Positions 30,176 through 37,999 of a stretch of DNA of 64,000 nt are shown here, piece by piece. The position numbers and the translations under genes were made by a program. How positions within the stretch are numbered: position 1 is the first letter of the stretch; each line of letters begins with the position of its first letter. Below the pieces are notes generated by a model. That model did no database searches. It was not told the origin of the DNA and saw only the letters and a program-made list of their open reading frames with translations. This DNA is from Micromonospora sp. RHAY321 (GTDB lineage: Bacteria > Actinomycetota > Actinomycetes > Mycobacteriales > Micromonosporaceae): assembly GCF_023896955.1 (NCBI RefSeq), contig NZ_JAMHIW010000022.1, positions 1 to 64,000 of the forward strand. Direction: 5' to 3'.

Positions 30176-31122
30176 TGCGTCGTCTCGTCGCCGCCCTCAC
30201 CGCGGCCGTCGCCCTCGGCGTCGGACTCACCGCCTGCGGTGAGAGCGACCCGGTCGCCGGCTCCACCACCGGGGAGACCCGGGAGATCACCCACGCCATG
30301 GGCACCACCAAGGTCCCCGCCGAACCCAAGCGCGTCGTCGTCCTCGACACCGACAAGATCGACACGGCGCTCTCGCTGGGCGTCACGCCGGTCGGCGCGG
30401 CCACCGCCGGTGAGGCCAGGAGCTGGCCGACGTACTTCGGTGCCGAGAAGCTCACCGGCATCAAGGAGGTCGGGGTGCTCACCGAGCCCGACCTGGAGGC
30501 GATCAACGCGCTGAAGCCGGACCTCATCCTCGGCAGCAAGTTCCGCCAGGAGAAGTTCTACGACGAGTTGGCCGCCATCGCGCCCACCGTGTTCACCGAC
30601 AAGGTCGGCATCACGTGGAAGGAGAACTTCCTCCTCGACGGCAAGGCGCTCGGCCACGAGCAGCAGGCCAAGGACCTGCTCGCCGCGTACGAGAAGCGGG
30701 CCAAGGACTTCGGCGCGACGCTCGGCGACGCCGCCGCCCGCAAGGTGTCGATCGTCCGGTTCATGCCCGGCGCCATCCGCGTCTACGGCCCGGACTCGTT
30801 CTCCGGCATCGTCATCGGCGACACCGGCCTGGGCCGCCCCGAGCGGCAGATGCTCGCCGCCAAGGAGGACAAGCGCTTCGACCAGGTCAGCCCCGAGCGG
30901 ATCAACGAGGTCGACGGCGACGTCATCTTCGTGACCGCGTACGGCGACAAGGCCGCCGCCGAGCAGGCCAAGATGACCGGCGGCACCCTGTGGAAGGGCC
31001 TCGGCGCGGTCAAGGCCGGCAAGGCGTACCCCGTTGCCGACGAGGTCTGGATGACCGGCATCGGCGTCGGCGCCGCCAACAAGATCCTCGACGACCTCCA
31101 GAAGTACGTCCCCGCCGCCTGA
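30175..31122 (+). CDS. ferric-siderophore substrate-binding lipoprotein
   Basis: A 315-residue FepB/FhuD-type periplasmic-binding-like protein. It has a lipoprotein signal with lipobox GLTAC (acyl-Cys at 21), then a class III solute-binding fold: HAMGTTKVPAEPKRVVVLD, ALSLGVTPVG, and ALKPDLILGS. It would capture the ferric chelate outside the cytoplasmic membrane. The ATG shares one base with the TGA of the ATPase gene (TGATG), so it is coupled to it. It is the last gene of the iron-box operon, and a 39-nt hairpin follows about 70 nt later. Confidence 0.93.
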   Translation: MRRLVAALTAAVALGVGLTACGESDPVAGSTTGETREITHAMGTTKVPAEPKRVVVLDTDKIDTALSLGVTPVGAATAGEARSWPTYFGAEKLTGIKEVGVLTEPDLEAINALKPDLILGSKFRQEKFYDELAAIAPTVFTDKVGITWKENFLLDGKALGHEQQAKDLLAAYEKRAKDFGATLGDAAARKVSIVRFMPGAIRVYGPDSFSGIVIGDTGLGRPERQMLAAKEDKRFDQVSPERINEVDGDVIFVTAYGDKAAAEQAKMTGGTLWKGLGAVKAGKAYPVADEVWMTGIGVGAANKILDDLQKYVPAA

Positions 31123-31186
31123 CCGACCCGGCGCGCTCTCCGGGCGCCCGCGCCAGCGCGTCATGGCCCCAAGATCGCGCACGATC

Positions 31187-31246
31187 CATGAAGTAGTGGC
31201 CTTCCCCGGTAGGGGAGGCCACTACTTCTGTGTTTGAGCACGATCA
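31187..31246 (+). repeat. hairpin repeat R1 (terminator-like), copy flanking DUF559 gene
   Basis: A near-perfect stem at 31190-31228: GAAGTAGTGGCC-T-TCCCC, loop GGTA, then GGGGAGGCCACTACTTC, with one bulged T. It is followed 8 nt past CCACTAC by TTGAGCacGATC. R2 (32255-32314) shares GTAGTGGCC, the CCCC, CCACTAC, the 8-nt spacing and TTGAGCxxGATC. R1 lies between the siderophore operon and the DUF559 gene, whose stop codon falls inside its right end, so it can end both transcripts. Confidence 0.75.
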
Positions 31247-32152
31247 TCGTGTCCAGGGGGAGCGGGACCGTGCGCGCAGGGCGGCCCTGACCTCGGCGAG
31301 GAAGCCGTCGAAGTCCTCCCGGAGCCGCTTGGCAGTTGCGTGCAGGACGATCCACTCGCCGCCGAGCAGTCGGTTGAGCCGCCGGCGGTCCCGGTGGAAC
31401 TGCTCCGGATCGTCGTGCCAGAGCCCGTCATACTCCACCGCCACCTTGAACTGCGGCCAGGCCAGGTCCAGCCGGGCCACGAACCGGCCCTGGTCGGTGA
31501 CGATCCACTGCGTCTGTGGTCGGGGCAGTCCGGCGAGCACCAGCCGCACGCGGGTGCGGGACTCCTGTGGTGACTCCGCGCCCGCGTCGGCCAGGTCGAT
31601 CGCGCGCAGCAGGGACCGCCAGCCCCGCCGACCCGCCCGGCTCAGCGCGTATTCCCGCAACGCCGGCACGTCGGTGAGCCGGCTGGACAGCAGGGCGTCG
31701 ATGACGACCACCGCCTCGACCACCTGGAGCCACCGAGCGAGGTCCCAGCAGGTCCGCGCAGGGCTCGTCACCGTGACCCCCGCCCGGTTCACCGTGTCAC
31801 CGGGGTCGATCTCGCCGTGGTGGACCCGAAGGCCTGCGGTCGGCCCGATCCGGGTTTCCCGGGGCACCAGCACGTCGAGCGGCTCGCTCTGGCCTGGGGT
31901 CGCGCAGCCGTACAGGGCCGCCGCGGCACGCCCGGCGATGGCCGCGCCAGGCGGGATCAGCCAGCGTCCGACGGCGGCGCACCTGGTCCGGTGGGTGACT
32001 CTGACCCGAGCGTCGGCGTAGACGTCCCGGAAGAGCGGCCGCCACGCGGAGCTGCGGAGGTCGTTGCGGGTCAGCAGGCCTCGTGAGACGGCGACCGAGC
32101 CGCGGAAGATCCGACCGCGCAACTGCGGCGGCCGGCGAGGAGCTTTCGGCAT
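31244..32152 (-). CDS. DUF559-type protein with Vsr/PD-(D/E)xK nuclease-like C-terminus
   Basis: A 302-residue two-part protein. Residues 1-100 resemble the winged-helix N-terminus of AbiEi-like proteins (LLTRNDLRSSAWRPLFRDVYAD, then a PPGAAIAGRAAAALYG segment). The C-terminal 120 residues have the DUF559/Vsr-like endonuclease fold: VARLDLAWPQFKVAVEYDGLWHDDPEQFHRDR with the D, E and QFHRDRRR pattern, then WIVLHAT. Such genes are numerous in actinobacterial genomes; function is not established. It is bracketed by two related hairpin repeats (R1, R2). The annotated ATG at 32152 begins the basic N-terminus MPKAPRRPPQLRGR. Nuclease activity is inference. Confidence 0.8.
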   Translation of the reverse strand: MPKAPRRPPQLRGRIFRGSVAVSRGLLTRNDLRSSAWRPLFRDVYADARVRVTHRTRCAAVGRWLIPPGAAIAGRAAAALYGCATPGQSEPLDVLVPRETRIGPTAGLRVHHGEIDPGDTVNRAGVTVTSPARTCWDLARWLQVVEAVVVIDALLSSRLTDVPALREYALSRAGRRGWRSLLRAIDLADAGAESPQESRTRVRLVLAGLPRPQTQWIVTDQGRFVARLDLAWPQFKVAVEYDGLWHDDPEQFHRDRRRLNRLLGGEWIVLHATAKRLREDFDGFLAEVRAALRARSRSPWTR

Positions 32153-32254
32153 GGCCTCCAGGCTGACCGATCGCGCTGCCCCACGGCGCCCCTGTGGATA
32201 ACCGCGAACTCGGCGTCGGCGTCTGACCCCCCGGCACCCGGTGGTCTCGTCCGA

Positions 32255-32314
32255 ACATGGATGTAGTGGCCTCCCCGGGAACGGAAGACCACTACATCCA
32301 GGATTGAGCGTGAT
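32255..32314 (+). repeat. hairpin repeat R2, second copy flanking DUF559 gene
   Basis: Stem at 32259-32299: GGATGTAGTGG(CCTCC) with GGAAGACCACTACATCC; an 11-bp perfect outer arm and a partly paired inner arm. It is followed 8 nt past CCACTAC by TTGAGCgtGATC. Same orientation as R1. R2 lies in the 213-nt gap between the DUF559 start and the stop of the 214-aa gene, and can terminate the latter. Confidence 0.7.
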
Positions 32315-32365
32315 CTTGTCGGACGGGCCGCAGCGAACGGCCTTGCGGGCGGAGGGGTTGGTCCG

Positions 32366-33010
32366 TCAGGCGGCGGGGGACCAGATGGCGCGGAAGGCGG
32401 CGGCTTCGCCGGCCAGCCAGCGTTCGATCTGCTCGGGCTTGGCGTCGGTGGGCATGCGGTGGGTCTGGCCGCGCCGGACGTCGACCAGGACCGGCTCGGC
32501 GTGCGGCAGCACCGCGTCCATGTGTCGGGCCATCAGGTGCAGGGTGGCGAGCACCGACTCCTCACTCGGCGGGGTCTCGTCGAAGTGCAACCGGATCGCC
32601 TCGGCGTGGCCGTCGGCGTGCCGTACGCCGAAATGGGGGTTGATCTTGACCGGTAGGTCGCCCAGCATGGCCAGGGCGTCGCGGGTCTGGGCCAGGTCGA
32701 GGGCGGCCGGGTCGCCGAGGGAGTGCAGCCAGGCCGTGGCGCCGGGCACCAGCGCCTGGTAGAGGGGGCGCCAGCGTGGCTTGACCACGTCGACCACGCC
32801 GGCGAGGTGGGTGCCGCCGGTGTGGAAGGCGATGTCGGCCTTGAGCGCCTTGACGAACTGGCCGTGCGGGTTGAAGCCGGAGCGGCTGGCGCGCTGCTTG
32901 CGCAGCCCGCCCACGAAGGTCGCCTTGGTGGGGCCGTTGCGGTCGACGTAGCGGGTGAAGCCGAGCAGCGTGGCGTAGGGGGTGAGGGGCGTGGAGGCGG
33001 GCGCGGTCAC
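32366..33010 (-). CDS. unrecognised conserved-looking protein, 214 aa
   Basis: I do not recognise a family. The protein looks globular and well composed: TPYATLLGFTRYVDRNGPTK, a lysine/arginine-rich loop GLRKQRASRSGFNPHGQF, then VKALKADIAFHTGGTHL, VKPRWRPLY, a HFGVRHADGHAEAIRLHF strand region with several histidines, and a C-terminal helical part. No signal peptide or membrane segment. The many His/Asp/Lys residues in motif-like settings suggest an enzyme or nucleic-acid-binding protein, but no function can be assigned. RBS GGGAGG is 8-9 nt before the GTG at 33010. A 24-bp palindrome lies 40 nt upstream, so regulated expression is likely. Terminators separate it from both neighbours. Confidence 0.65.
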   Translation of the reverse strand: MTAPASTPLTPYATLLGFTRYVDRNGPTKATFVGGLRKQRASRSGFNPHGQFVKALKADIAFHTGGTHLAGVVDVVKPRWRPLYQALVPGATAWLHSLGDPAALDLAQTRDALAMLGDLPVKINPHFGVRHADGHAEAIRLHFDETPPSEESVLATLHLMARHMDAVLPHAEPVLVDVRRGQTHRMPTDAKPEQIERWLAGEAAAFRAIWSPAA

Positions 33011-33049
33011 GGGCGTCCTCCCGGGTCGTAATCCTGCAGGTCAGGAACT

Positions 33050-33073
33050 CGATTAGTACATACATTCTAATCG
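33050..33073. promoter_or_regulatory. 24-bp operator-like palindrome upstream of the 214-aa gene
   Basis: CGATTAG-N10-CTAATCG in an AT-rich island of otherwise GC-rich DNA. On the minus strand a -10-like TAGAAT (33070-33065) lies inside it. Spacing and base composition resemble MarR- or TetR-type operators. No regulator gene for it is seen nearby. Confidence 0.55.
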
Positions 33074-33121
33074 ACGGGTCTGACATCGCCCAGTGAAACC
33101 GGGGCTGCGGAAGACGCGACA

Positions 33122-33152
33122 AAGGGGGCCACCCGCGACGGGCGACCCCCTT
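33122..33152 (-). terminator. terminator hairpin of the Ski2-like helicase gene
   Basis: AAGGGGGCCACCCG / CGGGCGACCCCCTT: 12 of 14 pairs are Watson-Crick or G-T, 3-nt loop CGA. It lies 14 nt past the helicase stop and has a short A/T end. Confidence 0.7.
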
Positions 33153-33165
33153 CGGTGAGAACGCG

Positions 33166-35679
33166 TCAGAGCTGGCCGACGTCGGTGATCCGGACGACGG
33201 CCGCGCCCACCTCGTCCGAGGCGGCCAGGTCGACCTCGGCGCTGATGCCCCAGTCGTGGTCCCCGTCGGGGTCGTCGAAGATCTGCCGGACGGTCCACCG
33301 CTCCCGACCCTGCTCGATCATGAGCAGCGCCGGCCCGCGGGCGTCCGGTCCGACGCCGATCGAGTCGTACGCCTCGAAGTACGGCTTGAGCGCGTCGGAC
33401 CACGCGTCGTAGTCCCAGCCGTCCGCGGCGTCCAACTCGGCGAGCAGATCCCAGCGGCGCAGGGCGGCCAGCTCGACCCGGCGGAACAGCGCGTTGCGCA
33501 CCAGCACCCGGAACGCACGGGCGTTGCGGGTAACCGCCGGTGGCCGGTCGGTCAGGTTGGCGTGCGCCTGGGCCACCTCGGCCACGTCGGACGGGTTGCG
33601 CAGCCGCTCCCACTCGTCGATGAGGCTGGAGTCGACCTGGCGGACCAGCTCGCCCAGCCACTCGATGAGGTCGATCAGCTCCTCGGTCTTGGCGTCCTCG
33701 GGCACGGTCTGCCGCAGCGTCTTGTACGCGTCGGCCAGGTAGCGCAGGACGAGGCCCTCCGAGCGGGTCAGCCCGTAGAACTGCACGTACTCGGTGAAGG
33801 TCATGGCCCGCTCGTACATGTCGCGGACGACGGCCTTGGGGGAGAGCTGGTGGTCGGCGACCCAGGGGTGCCCCTGCCGGTACATCTCGTACGCGGCCTC
33901 CAGCAGCTCCGCGAGGGGCTTCGGGTGGGTCACCTCGTCGAGCAGTTCGAGGCGGGCCTCGTACTCGATGCCCTCGGCCTTCATCGCGGCGACCGCCTCG
34001 CCGCGTGCCTTGAACTGCTGCGCGGAGAGGATCTGCCGGGGGTCGTCGAGGATCGACTCGATCACCGAGAGGACGTCCAGGGCGTACGACGGGGACTCGG
34101 CGTCGAGCAGCTCGATGGTGGCCAGGGCCAGAGGGGAGAGCGGCTGGTTGAGCGCGAAGTCGAGCTGGAGGTCGACGGTGAGTCGGATCCGCCGGCCGGT
34201 CTCGTCCGGCTCGGGCAGTTCCTCGACCACGCCACCGGCCCGCAGTGCGCGGTAGATGGCGATCGCCCGGCGGATGTGCCGGCGCTGGGCGGCGGGCTCC
34301 TCGTGGTTGTCGGTGAGCAGGTGCCGCATCGCGGTGAAGGCGTCCCCGGGCCGGCCGATGACGTTGAGCAGCATCGAGTGGCTGACCTGGAAGCTGGAGG
34401 TCAGGGGCTCCGGCTCGGCGTCGACCAGCCGGTCGAAGGTGGGCTGACCCCAGCCGATCGAACCCTCCGGCGGCTTCTTGCGGACCACCTTGCGCCGCTT
34501 CTTCGGGTCGTCGCCGGCCTTCGCGAGGGCCTTCTCGTTGTCGATGACATGCTCGGGAGCCTGCACCACGACCCGGCCGATGGTGTCGTAACCGGCCCGG
34601 CCGGCCCGCCCGGCGATCTGGTGGAACTCCCGGTTCTTCAGCAGACGGGTGCGGACCCCGTCGTACTTGGACAGGCCGGTGAACAGCACGGTGCGGATGG
34701 GCACGTTGATGCCCACGCCGAGGGTGTCGGTGCCGCAGATGACCTTGAGCAGGCCGGCCTGCGCGAGAGTCTCCACCAGCCGGCGGTACTTGGGCAGCAT
34801 GCCGGCGTGGTGAACGCCGATACCGTGCCGGACCAGCCGGGACAGGGTCTTGCCGAAGCCCGAGGTGAAGCGGAAGCCGCCGATCGCCTCGGCGATCATG
34901 TCCTTCTCGGCGCGGGTGCAGACGTTGACGCTCATCAGCGCCTGGGCGCGTTCCAGTGCGGCGGCCTGGGTGAAGTGCACGACGTACACCGGGGCCTGCT
35001 TGGTCTCCAGCAGCTCTTCGAGCGTCTCGTGCAGCGGCGTCATCGCGTACGAGAAGATCAGCGGGACCGGCCGCTCGGCCGAGCGGACGACGGCGGTCGG
35101 CCGCCCGGTGCGCCGGGTCAGGTCGTCGACGAACCGGGTGGTGTCTCCCAGGGTGGCGGACATCAGGATGAACTGGGCCTGCGGCAGCTCGATGATCGGC
35201 ACCTGCCAGGCCCAGCCCCGGTCGGGCTCGGCGTAGAAGTGGAACTCGTCCATGATCACCTGGCCGACGTCGGCCCGGGCGCCCTCGCGCAGCGCCAGGT
35301 TGGCCAGGATCTCCGCGGTGCAGCAGATGATCGGGGCGTCGGCGTTGACGCTGGCGTCGCCGGTCAACATGCCGACGTTCTCGGCGCCGAAGACCTCGCA
35401 GAGGGCGAAGAACTTCTCCGACACCAAGGCCTTGATGGGCGCGGTGTAGAAGGTCGTCCGGCTGTCGGCCAGTGCCGCGAAGTGCGCGGCGACCGCCACC
35501 AGGCTCTTGCCCGAGCCGGTGGGCGTGTTCATGATCAGGTTGGCGCCGGAGACGATCTCGATGACCGCCTCCTCCTGATGGGGATAGAGGTCGAGGCCGC
35601 GCTCCTTCGCCCAGCCGGCGAACGCGTCGAAGAGGGTGTCGGGGTCGGCGCTTGTCGGCAGCGCGGCGGTGAGCGTCAT
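33166..35679 (-). CDS. Ski2-like DEAD/DEAH-box helicase (DUF3516 C-terminus)
   Basis: An 837-residue SF2 helicase. Walker A TPTGSGKS at 52-59, DEFH box in VIMDEFHFYAEPDRGWAW, SATLGD motif III, and HQIAGRAGRAGYD motif VI, followed by a winged-helix region and a C-terminal domain of the DUF3516 type. The layout is that of the actinobacterial Ski2/Mtr4-like helicases used in RNA turnover. ATG 35679 follows no strong RBS but is the first residue of the family N-terminus. A terminator follows the gene. An alternative DNA-repair role is possible. Confidence 0.9.
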   Translation of the reverse strand: MTLTAALPTSADPDTLFDAFAGWAKERGLDLYPHQEEAVIEIVSGANLIMNTPTGSGKSLVAVAAHFAALADSRTTFYTAPIKALVSEKFFALCEVFGAENVGMLTGDASVNADAPIICCTAEILANLALREGARADVGQVIMDEFHFYAEPDRGWAWQVPIIELPQAQFILMSATLGDTTRFVDDLTRRTGRPTAVVRSAERPVPLIFSYAMTPLHETLEELLETKQAPVYVVHFTQAAALERAQALMSVNVCTRAEKDMIAEAIGGFRFTSGFGKTLSRLVRHGIGVHHAGMLPKYRRLVETLAQAGLLKVICGTDTLGVGINVPIRTVLFTGLSKYDGVRTRLLKNREFHQIAGRAGRAGYDTIGRVVVQAPEHVIDNEKALAKAGDDPKKRRKVVRKKPPEGSIGWGQPTFDRLVDAEPEPLTSSFQVSHSMLLNVIGRPGDAFTAMRHLLTDNHEEPAAQRRHIRRAIAIYRALRAGGVVEELPEPDETGRRIRLTVDLQLDFALNQPLSPLALATIELLDAESPSYALDVLSVIESILDDPRQILSAQQFKARGEAVAAMKAEGIEYEARLELLDEVTHPKPLAELLEAAYEMYRQGHPWVADHQLSPKAVVRDMYERAMTFTEYVQFYGLTRSEGLVLRYLADAYKTLRQTVPEDAKTEELIDLIEWLGELVRQVDSSLIDEWERLRNPSDVAEVAQAHANLTDRPPAVTRNARAFRVLVRNALFRRVELAALRRWDLLAELDAADGWDYDAWSDALKPYFEAYDSIGVGPDARGPALLMIEQGRERWTVRQIFDDPDGDHDWGISAEVDLAASDEVGAAVVRITDVGQL

Positions 35680-35759
35680 ATCCCGTCCATGGTGCCTGGA
35701 TCATGACCCTTCGCGCCAACCGGTGGGCGGCCGGGGTGCCCACCGCGCCCGGAAGGGCC

Positions 35760-36467
35760 CTACCGGCGGCGGTAGATCAGGTCGGCCACCGGGCGGCCGG
35801 CCGTGAGCGCCCGCCGTTCGAACTTGGTCACCGGGCGGTGCGCCGGACGTGGTGCGAACCCGCCGTACGCGTCCACCAGCCCCGGGTCCGCGTCCAGGGT
35901 CTCCCGCATCGCCTCGGCGTACTCGGCCCAGTCGGTCGCGCAGTGCAACGTGCCGCCCGGGGCCAGCCGGGAGCGCAGCAGCGCCACGTGCGCCGGCTGG
36001 ATGATCCGCCGCTTGTGGTGGCGGGCCTTCGGCCACGGGTCTGGAAAGAAGACGTGCACGGCGTCGAGCGAAGCCTCCGGCAGGCCGTTGACCAGGTCCA
36101 ACGCGTCGCCGAGGGCCACCCGGACGTTGCCCAGGCCACCGCGGTCCACCAGGTCGAGCAGGTTCGCGATTCCCGGCGTGTGCACCTCGACCGCCAGATA
36201 ATCTCGATCCGGGTCGGCGGCGGCCATCGCGGCGGTGCTGTCGCCCATGCCCGAGCCGATCTCCAGCACCACCGGAGCCCGGCGGCCGAACAGGTCGGCC
36301 AGGTCGATCGGAGGGACCGGCCGACCGGGCACGTCCAGGCCGTACGTGGACCAGAGCCGGTCCAGCGCGTCGGTCTGCCGGCCGCTCATCCGGCCCCTGC
36401 GGGGGTGGAAGGTGCGGATCGTCCGGCTCGCGGGCGGGACGGCGGGGTCATGGTCGGTGGCGGTCAC
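35760..36467 (-). CDS. trmB: tRNA (guanine-N7-)-methyltransferase
   Basis: A 235-residue TrmB, which methylates G46 of tRNA with SAM. It has the SAM-binding EIGSGMGDST, the acidic EVH motif (YLAVEVHTPG), the catalytic-type segment FFPDPWPKARHHKRRI, and the C-terminal TKFERR signature that is a TrmB hallmark. The GTG at 36467 is chosen over the much longer open frame because the family sequence begins near there, and a TACGCT -10-like box ends 9 nt before it (leaderless). Confidence 0.93.
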   Translation of the reverse strand: MTATDHDPAVPPASRTIRTFHPRRGRMSGRQTDALDRLWSTYGLDVPGRPVPPIDLADLFGRRAPVVLEIGSGMGDSTAAMAAADPDRDYLAVEVHTPGIANLLDLVDRGGLGNVRVALGDALDLVNGLPEASLDAVHVFFPDPWPKARHHKRRIIQPAHVALLRSRLAPGGTLHCATDWAEYAEAMRETLDADPGLVDAYGGFAPRPAHRPVTKFERRALTAGRPVADLIYRRR

Positions 36468-36476
36468 AGCGACCCG

Positions 36477-36482
36477 AGCGTA
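36477..36482 (-). promoter_or_regulatory. -10 box of leaderless trmB transcript
   Basis: TACGCT on the minus strand, 9 nt before the GTG of trmB; no Shine-Dalgarno sequence in between. Confidence 0.45.
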
Positions 36483-36600
36483 CGCGACGCCGTCGGCGGA
36501 TCGGATGTGATGTGCGACCGGGAATGAGAGGATCGATCTGGTACGGCAGGTCGGGTGGTCCGCCGCCCGGTTCGGCCGCACGGCGTCGAGAGGGGGCATC

Positions 36601-37218
36601 GTGACAGTGACCCGCGGCGGCGTGACCCTGTCGGTGGTGACCGTGCTCGCCGGCCCCCTGCTGGCCGCCGCCCCCGCGCACGCCGCTCTCGTGCCCACCG
36701 GTCCGGTGGCCGCCCCTTCCGTGCTCGCCGCGCCGACGCCCGGGTCCCAGCCGGGAGGCCCGCCGGGCGGTGCACCGCAGCCCGCCCCGGTGGACGTCTT
36801 CGTCGAGGTGAGCCCCAGCACGGTGCAGCCCGGCTACCTGGTCGGCATCCGCGCCAGCTGCCGCGACAACTCGATCGGCGCCACCGTGGTCTCCGACGCC
36901 TTCGGCGCGGTCGGGGTGCAGCCGCAGCGTGGAGTGCTCACGGCCGCCCCGATGGTCCGAGACCGCACCCGCCCCGGCAACTACCGGGTCAAGCTGGAGT
37001 GCCGCGACGGCGAGACCGCCTCGACCATGCTGCAGGTGGTCAAGAAGGTCCCGGTCCAACCCAGTCGCGGGCCGGCCACCGGTTTCGGCGGCGGTGCCGG
37101 CGGGATCACCGGCAAGCTGCTGCTGCCCGGTGGCGCGGCGCTGACCATCACCGGGCTGATCCTCGCCGTGGTGGCCCTGCGCCGGCCGCGTACCGTCCGT
37201 GGCGTCGCCCGCCACTGA
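36601..37218 (+). CDS. exported, C-terminally membrane-anchored protein paired with sortase
   Basis: A 205-residue secreted protein of unknown function. It has an N-terminal signal peptide (VTLSVVTVLAGPLLAAAPAHA, cleavage near AHA), a Pro/Gly-rich linker to about residue 62, and an Ig-like or beta-sandwich domain of about 85 residues with two cysteines (ASCRDN and LECRDGE). It ends with a Gly-rich segment, a hydrophobic helix (LTITGLILAVVAL) and a positively charged tail RRPRTVRGVARH. The tail layout is that of a sortase substrate, but no LPxTG-like motif is obvious. The class F sortase gene starts 7 nt later. GTG 36601 is preceded by GAGAGGGGG. Confidence 0.75.
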   Translation: MTVTRGGVTLSVVTVLAGPLLAAAPAHAALVPTGPVAAPSVLAAPTPGSQPGGPPGGAPQPAPVDVFVEVSPSTVQPGYLVGIRASCRDNSIGATVVSDAFGAVGVQPQRGVLTAAPMVRDRTRPGNYRVKLECRDGETASTMLQVVKKVPVQPSRGPATGFGGGAGGITGKLLLPGGAALTITGLILAVVALRRPRTVRGVARH

Positions 37219-37225
37219 GGCCGCC

Positions 37226-37951
37226 ATGGAGATCTTCCGTCCCTCACCGCCGCCGGCCGGGCACCCGTCCGCCGAGCACCCGCCGGTGGCGTCCCGGCCG
37301 CCGACCGCTGTCGCGCCCCGGCGCAGCCGCCCGACGGGCCGGAGCCCGTGGTCGGTGCCCGTGGCCGTGCTGCTCGTGCTGGCCGGGGTCTTCGCGACCG
37401 GGGCGGGGCTGGGTCGCTCGGTGGGCCCGCTCGACTGGGTCGGGACGGGCGCTGACCGCGCGCCCCGCAGCGAGTCGGTCGGGCTGTCGGCCAGCCGTCC
37501 GGTGCGTCTCTCGGTGCCGGCGATCAAGGTCGCCGCACCCGTGGCGCCGGTCGGGCAGGCCCGGGACGGTTCGATCGCCGTACCGCCGCTGGAGCGGCAC
37601 AACGAGACGGGCTGGTACGACCGGGGTCCCACGCCCGGCGAGCCCGGCCCGGCGGTGATCGTCGGGCACGTCGACACCAAGAGCGGCCCTTCGGTCTTCT
37701 ACGAGCTGGGCAAGCTGCACCCCGGCGACCTGATCGAGGTGGCCCGGGCGGACAAATCGGTGGTGGTGTTCCGGGTCGACACAGTCGAGCACTTCCCGAA
37801 GGACCAGTTGCCCGCCGATCGGATCTACGGCCACGACGGGCCGCCGGGTCTGCGACTGATCACCTGCGGTGGCCAGTTCATCGGCGGCCGCACCGGCTAC
37901 GCCGACAACGTGATCGCCTTCGCCACCTACCAGAGCTCCCGCCCCGCCTGA
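37226..37951 (+). CDS. class F sortase
   Basis: A 241-residue sortase. It has a proline-rich cytoplasmic N-terminus, one membrane helix (about residues 43-63) and an extracellular sortase beta-barrel. The catalytic triad is H148 (VGHVDTKSGP), C214 (LITCGG) and R222 (GGRTGYADN). Sortases of class F occur mainly in actinobacteria and are poorly characterised. It follows an exported anchored protein by 7 nt, and the two probably form one operon. ATG 37226 is preferred over GTG 37199: a GAGG-type RBS precedes the ATG, and the GTG lies inside the upstream gene. Confidence 0.88.
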   Translation: MEIFRPSPPPAGHPSAEHPPVASRPPTAVAPRRSRPTGRSPWSVPVAVLLVLAGVFATGAGLGRSVGPLDWVGTGADRAPRSESVGLSASRPVRLSVPAIKVAAPVAPVGQARDGSIAVPPLERHNETGWYDRGPTPGEPGPAVIVGHVDTKSGPSVFYELGKLHPGDLIEVARADKSVVVFRVDTVEHFPKDQLPADRIYGHDGPPGLRLITCGGQFIGGRTGYADNVIAFATYQSSRPA

Positions 37952-37999
37952 CCATCCGGCCGGCCCGCCGCCCCTCGACACCGCCGATCCGGCGCGGCG

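Noticed and set aside
32562-33122. 186-codon frame starting in the palindrome
   Set aside because: Out of frame with the 214-aa gene and without coding character; its start falls in the operator.
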